From the NCBI GenBank assembly GCA_942159475.1, contig OW804094.1:59454966-59518965 (forward strand): 64,000 nt of DNA, written 5' to 3'. Below the pieces are notes generated by a model. The model was not told where the DNA came from, made no database searches, and was given only the letters and a program-made list of their open reading frames with translations. The DNA comes from Sthenelais limicola. Its lineage: Eukaryota; Annelida; Polychaeta; Phyllodocida; Sigalionidae. Of the stretch, positions 1 through 11,039 are shown piece by piece. Each line of letters starts with the position of its first letter. The first letter of the stretch is position 1. The translations under genes were made by a program, and so were the position numbers.

Positions 1-114
1 ATAATTATACATGTATGTATGTATGTGTACATGTACTTATTTATGTATACATTTAGCCCATTGCAATTCTATATGACGTTAGTCATAGCCGTGCATCTTG
101 TTGTTAATCTCTAG

Positions 115-3100
115 GATTCTGGCATTGAAAGTCTTGTAGAGGAAATCTATTCGAAGCTGAAGGAACAGCAAGCCAACCACGGTGAGTTAATTTTCTGTCA
201 ACGCCAGGGTTGTATTTGTATAAAACATACCGGCGCCATGTGCTAAGTCGTTATCCGCTTTACTCAAAGGAGTCCCATGGATTACTAAATGGAATAAAAC
301 TAGGTGGCTTTAAAATCTGGAAGGTGCATTCGTTTTGTGACGTAGCTCTTTATAGGGCTCGATATGGTCGTTAAATTATTTCGTGCATGTAATGGACATA
401 GCCAGTGTCAACGAATATTTCCGTGTGCTCTATATTATGTATGACTTTATTTTCTACTTAGACTTTATTTGTTATTCTGGATTTAGTTGTAATGGGGTTT
501 CTCTAATCTTTCAGCTGCAGCTGAGACTAATGACACTTCATCCCAGCCTGATGTCGCTACAAACCAGGAGAGTGATGCTTCCGACCCTGCAGCTGGTCCC
601 GCAGAAAGGTGAGTACATGTATTTAAAAACAATTCTCTTCTCTTGCCCTGTTTTGATGGATTGTCTGAACTTTTAAAATTAGAGTCTCTTAAATTGGATT
701 AATAATGGGACTCCGGTTCCAAATTCAGTGGTACATGTATGTATATAGTAAGCTTGGAAAATAACCGTTCATCATATTATGGCCTCGCCCACTAAAATAG
801 GGCAAGTTTAGGATGGATGTTATGTATATATATGAGGTAGATAAACACATTGGAATGTATAGAGACATGCGTATCACTCATATTGGAATTTACCCAGTCC
901 TAGTTCCCATATAAATCAATTGTTCATCATTCCATGTGGTAATTGGTGATAAAATTAATCATTAATTGTTCATCATTCCATGTGGTAATTGGTGATAAAA
1001 TTAAATGAGCTTACTTTGAATTTGTTACTTTTAGTGCGGTGGCATATACACCCTCCCCTCCCATTGTATATTCCACTTATTCAATGTATCCATTTAGTTA
1101 TTCCTTCTTCTGTCCCGCCCGTACTTGATTGCAACATGTTAGATATCGAAGAGGCGGACCAGTTATTTTTAGGTGAACCCTGTGAACCTTTTTTGTTGGC
1201 TCATCATACTTATAACCCTGTTATGTCACCAGCCAGACACTTGCGTGTTGGCTAGGCTGGAGTTTGTACAGGCTTGCCCCAGTGTACATGCAAAGAAGCC
1301 TTGTTCACCTATGTCCCAGATTACGGGCACACAGGCATGCTGCTCGGCCTTGGGTATTTGCCTCAGGTTTAATCCGATGTAATATTCTAGCTATTCCTCG
1401 CCAGATTCAGTAGTCCCTTATGAGCTTTCTAAAGCTGTTTTGTTGAGTAAAATGGAGCACGTCAAAATCGTAACTTGTGTATTTTGTTATGTAAGTGAAT
1501 GGGCGCCCTTTCCCAGTTTTGACTTTCTCATGCTCATGCTCCTAGTACCACTCACTGTGTGGATCTGGCCTTTTGTTTTTGTGGAGAACCAATCAGCTAG
1601 TTATGGTATGTTGGTACAAGCTCTTTATTCACACAGTTCACTAGGTCATTCACGCAGTGTTTTTTCCACCGAGAGTGCGTTTGTGATACGTTCACACTTT
1701 GATAACCAGTACTGTGTTGCACCATCTTTGTTTGTTTGGGGTTTATGGATATTTGTCCACCATTCCCTCATGCTCTATATTAATCAATGTTGTGACTATC
1801 CGATATAATAATGCAGGCTGGACTATAAACAATACTGACATATGTTTTCTCTTCTCAATAGGTATTATGCAGCTTTTCCAGCCTTAACGACGGAGACTGA
1901 AGGGAGTGTGGCACCAAGTGTAGCAGCAAAAGGCGGTATTTGGGCAGCCAAAGTGACACAAGGACTTGCCCGAAACGACTCTGGTCGACTCTCCGCTATG
2001 ACCCGTCTCGCCACGTCTGACATCGGTGAAGAACAAGAATGTGACGTGAGTAGTGGAGAGGAAGGATGTAAGATCAAGGAAAACGGCGATAATTGCGAGC
2101 AGAAAAATCACTGCCGACCATCTTTTGACCCTAGCCTGACCAGGCGCCACGATTCAGAATTACCCAAGGAAGATCACACTTTAGAGTACCAATATTTTAA
2201 ACGAAAAGAAATGAGCACATCATTCCCCAATAAAACCGTAGGAGAATCTGGCTTTAAATCTAACAGCAAGTGCAGCAGGATGCCGGTAAGGAACAGCAAA
2301 GCGTGGAAGGAGTACGAGTACATGAAGCCCATTTTCATCATACCCAAAGCTCCTTCTCCCGACGTGAACATGCAAAGAGTGAGATCTGTCCGTACAAACC
2401 AGAAAACTGAGAGTGTTTTGGATTTTTTCTTCAAGAGCCGAGTTGCCCTAGCCAGTCCCCTGCTGGATGAGATGTGTTTCTGCGGAGCGGAAAGTGTCTG
2501 GCGATGTACGTCAGGCTGTTTGAGCTGGCCAGAGATGCTGGGTCTAGAAGCAGACAGTGAAGATCAGTCATGGTACACTGAACCTTTGGACATGATGGTT
2601 AGACCCTCGCCCTTGCCCTCACGCAGGCTCTACAACCGCCGGTCAGTCTTCGGCTCCCTTACAAACTGGGCCCTTTATGGAAATAACTACAGCTACCAAG
2701 ATGACCAGAACGGACTGCACGATCTTGGCCTCACTACACTCCTTTCTCGCACCCTGAACCAGTGTGCTTCTGACGTGAACGACAACAGCTTGTCATCTAA
2801 TGATATATTTCTCCCGCAAGATCTCGACAGTTCGGAGAATGAAGAAAACGATACATCAAGTGAAACGACCAGCGAGGTGTCCTCAGAAATTTATCAGATA
2901 ACTTCAGAAGGCGATGGGATTTACCAGAGATGTTCTCCAGATGAGACTGAGTTAATAGAAGCCGAAAGTGACGAGGAGGAGGTGGCCTACCCTTCACACA
3001 TTACTCTCAAGACCCTGAAGAAAGCCAAACCATTAGAAAATATATGCGCTCCACCGTCCGTACTACCTGCTGATGCAAATGAGGAGGGGGGTGGCAACAC

Positions 3101-6100
3101 ATGTGGATTTCTATCAGGAGAGGCGTCTCCAATAGGGAGCCCTGTCAGTCAGGTACCTTGGGAGACACCAGAGTTACTGTCTCAAGAGAGGAGTGTTCCT
3201 AGCTCGCCAGTTCAGACCACCCTCGTCGAGGGGCTTTGGGACATACCATCCGGCCAGAGAAGTAGTTACAGCGAGGATGGCAAAACAGAGGAGCCCGTCA
3301 TGCATCAGGACATTGAATCTATTTGGAATGGCACACAATTATCGCCGACGTTAGTCGACAGCAATGAGGTATTCTTGAATGTCAACGAGGATAACAAGTG
3401 GGGGCATTGTAGCTCCCCACCCAAGCTACTTGAAGCTAATAATAATGCCAGCAGCAGCTTTTCAGCAAGGCACAGTACGCTAAAAGCGAGTGAAAAGGAA
3501 ATTGAAGCTAAAGCTGCATTTCATCCTCATAATAACATTGCTCCTGTTTTATCAGGAAATTATGGACTGGGGAGCGGTGTGTGGGAATCTTGTCCCACTT
3601 CACCGTGTGCCACCCAAGGACGTTTGTCCACACCTAGTAGTTCTGAAAATGAAGTGTTGGACGATCGGCCATATTTCATCATGCCATTAAATAATAATAA
3701 TCATCATCACAATCAGCTCCTGAATAACGACATAGAGCAAGATTCACCTATACCCATCCCACCTATAGAATTCAACTTTAGTGATAGCGAAGATGAAGAT
3801 CATTTTGACATCCCTCATCTAAACAACAACAAACAACTTCATCATCATCATCCATCTGATCAACATCAACAACATGATCATCAACACGATGACCAGAAAC
3901 ACGACCATGCATCTTGTTCATCTCCACATCACCATCACCATCACCGCCAAGCTTCGACTTCACCCACATCATTGTATCTACCACACAGTCATTCACATTC
4001 CTGCATTGAGAACATGAGTCATTTAGACATTTGGAAGGACCATGATGCCACTAATACTACCAGTGTTAGCACGGAGGTTGCACGCCCTGAGCTTTTCCGC
4101 GAGGAGGGCCAGGGGTCTACTAGTACTTCTACAACTTCTAACATGGTTGGTGGTGAGGAGCATCGTGGCATCATGGCCTCACTTACCTGTGATACTTTTG
4201 AGAGTGGCTCGCGCTGGTCCCAGTGCTCACCACTCACTGATATGCTCCTCACCACTTCTTTGCCCATGTTCTTGGACAATTCTAACGTCTGGTCGTATTG
4301 TCTAGAGAAAGTGTTTCCTCCCAAAGCTGACAGGTCCCCGCTTGAAGGGGACTGGCCGGACAAGTACACTATACATGATCCATGGCGCGCTTTTACCTTG
4401 CCGCTCTCGCCCATCCATGGGGGGAGTGATCTGTCGCACCTGTGGGACATCAATGCAGTGCACCGCAGTGACTGGAAGTCAGACATGGGAACCATTGGAA
4501 TGGAAACACAGAACATCAGAAGATACCTGATGAACTTGAGGTTTGAGATCCCAGACCAGGAGACGCGATGTAAGATCATAGACGGTGGTCTCTACGGCAC
4601 CCTTCTCACACCCGGTTCCTGGACGGTCAGGGAGCACAACTCGCCCACTTGGTCGATGTGGAAATGTTCCTCACCCCAGCTTCAATCTCTAGCATCTTCT
4701 GACGTTTTCACTTCTCTGCCTGTAGCCAGCTCTCAACTGGACCATCAACTAGATTCTGGTGCTGACGGGGACAAACTGTGGCACAACTTCTCTGCTAAGC
4801 CACAGTTTTTTAGACAAAGGAGTACATCGGCTGACAATGCAGACACTATGGTCTCTGAAGGTGGCTCACCAGTGTTCAGACGTCGCCACCAATTGCTTGG
4901 CAGTACTGATTTACTTCCATCTGAGAACTCTGCTTTCTGTGACATAATACCCCCGAGGCTGCCTCATCTACCCCACGTGCAAAGTGAGCCTACCCTGGAT
5001 TTGGAACGTCTGCATGGGCGCCATGTCTACAACCACGGCCGACTTGTTCAGGCATGAAGCCTTTTTTACCGCTTATGAATTTAATTATTTATTTATAGCC
5101 TTTCTCAGGTATTTGGAAATAGTGATCTCCACTATTGTTGGGGGGGGGGGGGGGGGGGGGGTAGCAGAACAAAAGTAACTTAGTAAATATATTTTCCTTA
5201 TAATACTTTAACAAGGACAAATACAATAGGTACATTTTAAATTGAGAAAATATCGTCCTCCAGCACTGTATAAGTCCTCCACCTACTGCCAAAACATTAA
5301 AGCTACGCTATGTGGTTGATGCCACATTATCTGTCCAATGTCCCCCTATTGAGGATTATTTTTTCAGAAAAAATGTCCTAATACCCGAAAAAGGGCCATA
5401 TTATATAATAATTTCTATTTCCGATTAGTACATTTATAAAGGAAATTACATTAATTAATGATATTACACATTTCTTATTTTTCGTATTAACTAGGACCAC
5501 GGGTATATCAATATCTAATAATATTGTCTTCTTCCAACAGGTCCGTTCCCTCTACAAATCTGACACGAGTATTCTCCATCAACTAGGCCTGGCAACGGCC
5601 GAGGAAGGCCAGCCCCAAACTGAAATAGAAGTTCAGCCCCACACACACTTCGTGCCCATCAGCTCAGACCCTGTCCCTAAGGAAGCAGCAGCTGGAGACA
5701 CTGTCAAGCCAGAGACTTCGAATGGAAGTCAGTACATCCCCACGCCCTCCGGCCCAGTGCCTAACGTGTGTCCTGTACTTGGTAGGGACTCAAGTTATCA
5801 GCTGTACTATAACGAAGAGAGAGATGAAGATGATAGTGGAAGTTCTCCCGAGGTATTCGTTCCCCGATTTCAGGTTCAAAAAGATACGGAAAAGTGGTGT
5901 CAGACTGGCGAGTCCTCTGCTATCACTACGCCAGAATGCACCCCAGTTCACGAGGATTTGGAAAGTGAAGAACCTGCTTTCAGGGAGGAGAGTGTTGGGA
6001 CTCTGTCAGGCCTCATACCCAGATGCATCTCCGAACCTCTTGTCGTAATCGACGAGGTCCCAGTGTTGCAACATGAAATTGAAGAGCTTGAAGATGAAGA

Positions 6101-9100
6101 AGCTGAGGCTTTGGATGTGCCTGGGGATATAGGAGCTGAAGGCGGTGAAATAGCTAGTCATGAGAATGAGAATGAACAGAAGGAAATTAAGGAGCAAGAC
6201 ACACTTGGTATTTTCCTCTATGACATCCAAGATGTTTTGGAACTCAGCGTTGAGGATGCTGAGCGGTTCATTAATGGCGATGTGGAGCATCACGGATGGG
6301 AGGAACAGAAGGACGATGTGGAATACAGCAGTGACTACGAGAGTATGGGCGGTGAACAGGTGTCTGTGGAGGAACTCGGCCGCTCTGGCATCGCCGAACT
6401 GTGGGATGATGATGGAGATGATGTGAAGAGGGACCCTTCTGTGACTCCTGTTCCAATCTTGGTGCCTGCCCCCTCCCCTAGTATCCCTATTGCAACTGGA
6501 GGTGCTGGATCGACGGTCAGTAACTACAGGTCCATATGGAGCTGGGGTGCTGACCCAGAACTACCTAGTCTCCCTGACAACTTCACTTCAACACCTCACA
6601 CCTCATTTATCGGCGCAGAAAGTGGACTGTCCTCGAGTTTTGATGGTTCTACTAGTGCCCATGTGCCATGGAGTTGCGCAGAAACCGATGTCATTGGGTT
6701 CCCGCATATTGGAGAAGGGCATTCCCAAGGGCTCTATGCTATGGGAGATGACAGAGACGCGGATCAGCAATGGCTTGATGATAACGATGTATTTATTGAT
6801 GACCCCGACGTGCAAATGCAGGTAGTTGTCATTTATATATATATCCCACAGGATGTGAGGGTTTTAAGTTCTAATGGAATTAGGATCGTGTTTGTTTCAT
6901 GTTGATTGGAAATATAGTTTTATCCTACTTTTATCTCACGATCTAGCTACACATGATCTAGCGATTTGATACTGGGTGTATTCACCTCATTTAAACCACA
7001 TTACTTTTACAACTCGTACTTGATTCATGCGTCATATAATTGAACGCTTAACATATTTATTTCAGTTAATTGGTGTGGATCCTAATCCTGAACCCGACAA
7101 ATTGCTTTTCTCGTCTGACCTTGAGGAACATTGGTTGAGTACTGAAAGTTCATTCACCGTTCAGGTTCCCAACAAGAAACTTGCATCAGGTAAATTGTGT
7201 ATACTGCTACATGCATTCATGCATTGAATTTACATTCTGGCTAATATCCGATCCAAAAAATGTTTGAGGGATATACATGTAATAATCCTGTTTCATGTAT
7301 TACTAGTTTTGGAAATAAAAATAAACGTGTACTTTGATTGTATTTCCTCAGATCGCAAAAAGCCCTGCAGCTTTTTTCTCGAAGGGAATTGCCGTAGGAC
7401 CGACTGCAAATATGCGCATGATATATCAAATATAACATGTCGTTTCTGGGAGGAAGGTGACTGCTTTAAAGGGGTCACATGTCCGTTTCTTCATGGATAT
7501 GCTGAGTATATATGTTTTTCAACGATCTGTTATTTAGAAATTATCTCATAATCTAATTTTAACCTGGGTTATCTGGTATCATATTTCGAATATACTGTAT
7601 CCTTTGTAATTGAAGGAATTTTCATATAAATGAACCGATTCTTTTACAGAGGGATCCATCACGGAAGTTCTCAAAGATCGAGTAGTGAGAGAGATTTCAG
7701 TCTAGAAGAGGAAGAATTTCCTGAACTTAGTACTTCACAGGTACGTCACTAATTGTTTGTATTTATTTTTAAGGCCAATACAATATTTAAATAATTCAGA
7801 ATAATAACCTCTACATAGAAATCTTCCTTTCGCCGAGTTTTGGCTACTCGAGGAAACTCGCAGCATGCGAGCTCATGCGAGATTTGTTACGGCTCGGTGA
7901 ATCCTGCGCTCCCAGAGGCAGGCGTACCAGGGTACACATGGGATAAGCCGGGCGTCAGACTTTTTTCCCCTGCTTTTTCTTAAGTACTTCCTAGGTTGTG
8001 AACATGTTGAGAAAACCTATTCTGTCACCTACAGTTATGTCCAACATGCGTTTTTGTGTGTTATTGACTACTTTCATGCTATTCTGTACCGGTACTCCAA
8101 ATCCACTGTCATGTGTTGTTTATGTGCTCCGGTTTGTGGTTTCCGTGTCCCCCCCCCCCACCCGCCCACCACCACCACCACCAACTACAACAGTAGACAG
8201 CACAGGCACAGCACAGGCACACACACACTCACACGCAGGCTCGGGACGGGTGCACGCTGCGTGTGGCAGCTGGACGATTCTGCCTCTGTAGGATGGTCCG
8301 GGGACATCAAGGTCCAAGCGGCCACATAGCGCATGAATACCGGAGTTTTTCATTGGAACTCTCCACTTGAGAGGAGCGAAATCGCATACGCTCTCCGCGC
8401 CCGTCCAGCTATGCAATATGTGTGTGTGTTAGAGTGAGGTGTGTGTGGGAGGGGGGGGGGGGGGCGGAAGGGGGGAGGCAGGGGGAGTAAAGAAAGAGAA
8501 AGGGGGAGGGAAGAGAGAGAGACTCAGATAGGGAATAAATTTATATTATAGAACAAGAGGCTTTGCCACTTCAGCCCACAAACAGACTGGGAATATATCA
8601 AAAAGACCATGAAAAAGCTGAAAGCTTTAAAATTATGTACAGTATGAAGAATCGAAATATTAATAATCGGGATTTAAGATTATTTGAAATCGAAATATTG
8701 AATTGAATTGAAAAAAATACTTATTTGTCAAAGATAATACATGCAAGAGGATGACAAACGGGTAATATAAATGATCAAGATTGTAGATTATTTTGAAATA
8801 TCATTTTACTTTAGCAAATAAGTAAGCAAAAGCATGTTATACATATCATTTTAAACCTCTTTCTGTCAGCTTTTCAGGTAGTCGGCGAGGGGAACGAAAG
8901 GGGGAGGAGAAGGAAAATTGATAGATGTATGTGTGTGTGTGGGGGGGGGGGGGGGGATGCAAGTACTTTTCAATGAAACCCTCTTATATCTGTCGTTCTC
9001 ATCTCTCCTCTCCCTCTCTTCTCCTCTCCATTATTTCTTATCTCTGAAAAATCTTAATTCTAAAATTCTTAAAATGCTAATCTTAAATCCTCTTTATTTC

Positions 9101-11039
9101 TGTTTTCAAATAAGTTTACAGTGTTAAATGTGGCAAGTCTAACATTCGAAATAATGAAGGTATCATTCCCTTTCTTTCTCAGGATATACCCAGAGAAAAG
9201 AGGGGGAGGGGAGAGGGGGAAAGAGAGAGAATTGCAGATCTAACCTGCTATATTCCAAGTGCCGAAGGCGCTTGTTTAAGAAAAAACACAGTATCCCTTG
9301 GGATGTTCTCATGCGGCGCCTGACTAAAAATATTTATATAAAACATGTCTACTCACAAATTATACAACGGTTGATAAATGAAAAACCAATAATTCACCAA
9401 AAGGAAAGATAATTAAATAGTTAGTCGATCAAATACTAACCCTTTTAAAGGGGAATCATAATTTGACCTTCAATATAATAGTTGAATCGAAATTATATAA
9501 ATAGAAAAGGAGACCATGACTAAATTCCAATAACAACAGGCTCTTAGTATACAAAATTACAGTTGATCCAGGCCATGTTAGCACAACTTGAAGCAGGTCA
9601 TAACGGTAATTGAAACCATCTCGTAAGACCATGAATATATTAGGATTTCTAAAACCCCTACTTCATTTCAGCTACGAGCCAGATAACCAACATTGAAAGT
9701 ACAAAGTAATTTTAATATCAAACCTCAATCTCTTCATTGTGCCTGCGCCACATCTATCTTCAAATCTTTTACAAAAGGTCCTCTGTCATTATGAATTCTT
9801 AAGGCTAGAGGCTAGCTACGTTTTGTCTTTGTAAAATACGCTCCCTCTCATGTACTCCTTTTTCGCCCTCCTATCAAAAAACAATTTAAGAGTACCGCTT
9901 TCGGCCCTTATTTTTGAGTGGTAAAATACCAGAAGCAGCGATCAACTCAGCATTTGATTTCTCCCTCCCATGGGCGAGGCGGAGTGTTTTCTGCCAAGTA
10001 CGTTGGATTCTCTTCTTTAATAATTTCCCTGAGCTCAAAATTTGGAAGTTAGAAAATTCCAATATTGGAAGTATGTATGTTTTTACTAACCGCGCACAAA
10101 TATCTGAGGTCATAAATTTGCATCTACATCTGAGTTCAGCTATCTTCCAACAAGCAGAATTAATTTGGTTTTCCCTATGGGACTTGCAAGACAAATCCTC
10201 TCAAAGAACAGTGCCAAGGTACTTGAAACTCGACTATCTCTCTATCGATTTACCCATGCATTTTAAGACTTCCAGTTTTTTTGGCATTTCTTTTATTACC
10301 GAAATCTTGATAAAAAAAAGTCTTACTTGCATTTGCTAAGAGTTTGTTTGACACCAAGCTAAATAATTATCAATTGACGACTGCATCCTTATGCAAGGTT
10401 ACCATATTATCCCCTCTTACAAGGACCACTGCATCGTCAGTTAATAAAAACACTCCACCTGGATAATTCGCAGTCACCAAGTCATTGATAAAAGTGTTGA
10501 ACAGCTAGGGGCCCAACAGGGAGCCCTGGGGGACCCCACTAATAAGCCTACATTTGTCTAGGTTTTGTACAGATTTGAGAAATTTCTATTTGGTCAAATC
10601 GCAAATTCAAGCATTCAACGTTTCCTCTGTATATCAAATTCTCTATCCATTTGGTAAGATTATTCAATCCGCCTATTGTTCTGATTGATGATTATTAAAA
10701 TAATGACCGACGTTGCCTTACGAATCATATACTATATAATTTATGTAAAGATATGTTCAAAAGTTCTTACAAGAAAATGTTTCATTGTTATTTCAGGACG
10801 AAACGGGGAGTTATATCAGAAATGCTATCCCTGCACGGCGAAGGACCTCATCACGAAAGTTTGAAGACAGGCCGTTAAGAAACAGCAGCGATAATGGAGA
10901 GCGAAGACAGAAAGGCGATGCTGAGAAACGTAGCAGGAAGCCAGGTTCGGCGCCCAGTAGGCCGTCTATCAAGGCAAATGGGAACAAACATAAGGACTCC
11001 GCCGAGAAGAAGATGGCCAAGAAATTTCCAAAAGAGTGA
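115..11039 (+). CDS. Large W-motif protein with two C-terminal CCCH zinc fingers (3' part of gene)
   Basis: This is the only clear host gene. Eight exons join in frame: 115-181, 515-608, 1862-5051, 5541-6821, 7066-7189, 7352-7505, 7650-7740 and 10797-11039 (TGA). Together they give 1747 codons; the N terminus lies upstream of the window. Phases match at every junction and the introns are GT-AG, except the third, which seems to use a GC donor (CAG|GCATGA at 5052). Most of the protein is low-complexity, rich in Ser, Glu, Asp and His, with scattered Trp motifs. Near the end are two fingers, C-x7-C-x4-C-x3-H and C-x7-C-x5-C-x3-H, followed by an acidic stretch (EEEEFPELSTSQ) and a basic tail. CCCH fingers usually bind RNA, so a cytoplasmic mRNA-regulatory role is inferred. 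I do not recognise the family by name. Confidence 0.85.
918..1003. repeat. Intronic 46-bp tandem duplication
   Basis: A 40-bp identical segment (starting aattgttcatcattccatg) occurs at 918-957 and again at 964-1003, a period of 46 bp. It lies inside the intron between exons 2 and 3. Confidence 0.9.
1862..5051 (+). CDS. Giant exon 3 of the CCCH gene (disordered, Trp-motif and His-rich region)
   Basis: This 3.2-kb exon encodes about 1060 residues with no recognisable globular domain. It holds many short Trp-centred motifs, for example KWGHCSSPPKLL near 3396, VWESCPTSPC near 3579, RWSQCSPLTDML near 4211 and MWKCSSPQLQSL near 4656. It also has Asn/His-rich runs at about 3690-3960 encoded by AAT and CAT repeats. 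The frame enters in phase 2 from the 94-bp exon 515-608. The open frame reaches a TGA at 5055-5057 just after the proposed GC donor, so a transcript that is not spliced there would end here and lack the zinc fingers. Confidence 0.85.
5140..5161. repeat. Poly-G tract (22 G) in intron 3
   Basis: An uninterrupted run of 22 G on the + strand lies about 90 bp after the GC-type donor. Such runs are quadruplex-prone and often unstable or mis-sequenced. Confidence 0.95.
5541..6821 (+). CDS. Exon 4 of the CCCH gene (acidic region)
   Basis: The exon follows a pyrimidine-rich acceptor (tcttccaacag) and stays open for 427 codons to a CAG|GTAGTT donor. It is phase 0 at both ends. The product is acidic (many Glu and Asp) and carries more Trp motifs, such as SIWSWGADPELP and HVPWSCAE. 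The open frame runs on past the donor to 6905, but the next exon at 7066 continues the protein in frame, so the splice is preferred. Confidence 0.8.
7066..7740 (+). CDS. Exons 5-7 of the CCCH gene (zinc-finger exons)
   Basis: Three exons (7066-7189, 7352-7505, 7650-7740) encode a linker, the two CCCH fingers and an acidic SLEEEEFPELSTSQ segment. Finger 1 reads CSFFLEGNCRRTDCKYAH and finger 2 reads CRFWEEGDCFKGVTCPFLH. All metal ligands are present and both fingers lie in the same exon. Phases 1, 2 and 0 chain correctly. Confidence 0.85.
8438..8525. repeat. GT / poly-G / GA low-complexity block in intron 7
   Basis: Short GT repeats are followed by a poly-G run and then purine-rich GGGGAGG and GAGAGA sequence. 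A similar GT-to-poly-G block occurs at 8926-8957. Nothing coding is seen in either. Confidence 0.8.
9886..10700 (-). pseudogene. Degenerate LINE reverse transcriptase fragment in host intron
   Basis: On the minus strand, 10560-10420 encodes the non-LTR RT signature GVPQGSLLGP, then a stop, then LFNTFINDL, followed by a TDDAVV core that replaces the usual xADD. Further 3', 10194-9886 encodes the thumb-like region (KTYILPILEF and IQRTWQKTLRLAHG), typical of Jockey/CR1-type LINE proteins. Stops and frame changes show that it is dead. It sits antisense in the 3-kb intron between the last two exons of the CCCH gene. No 5' end, poly(A) tail or target duplication was found. Confidence 0.75.

Noticed and set aside
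1440..1808. 122-codon frame in the intron before exon 3
   Set aside because: No coding similarity, no splice-consistent junctions, and the flanking exons join in phase without it.
4019..4579. 186-codon open frame on the minus strand
   Set aside because: It is antisense to the large host exon, which has splice-consistent coding on +; there is no recognisable domain and the frame is a composition shadow.
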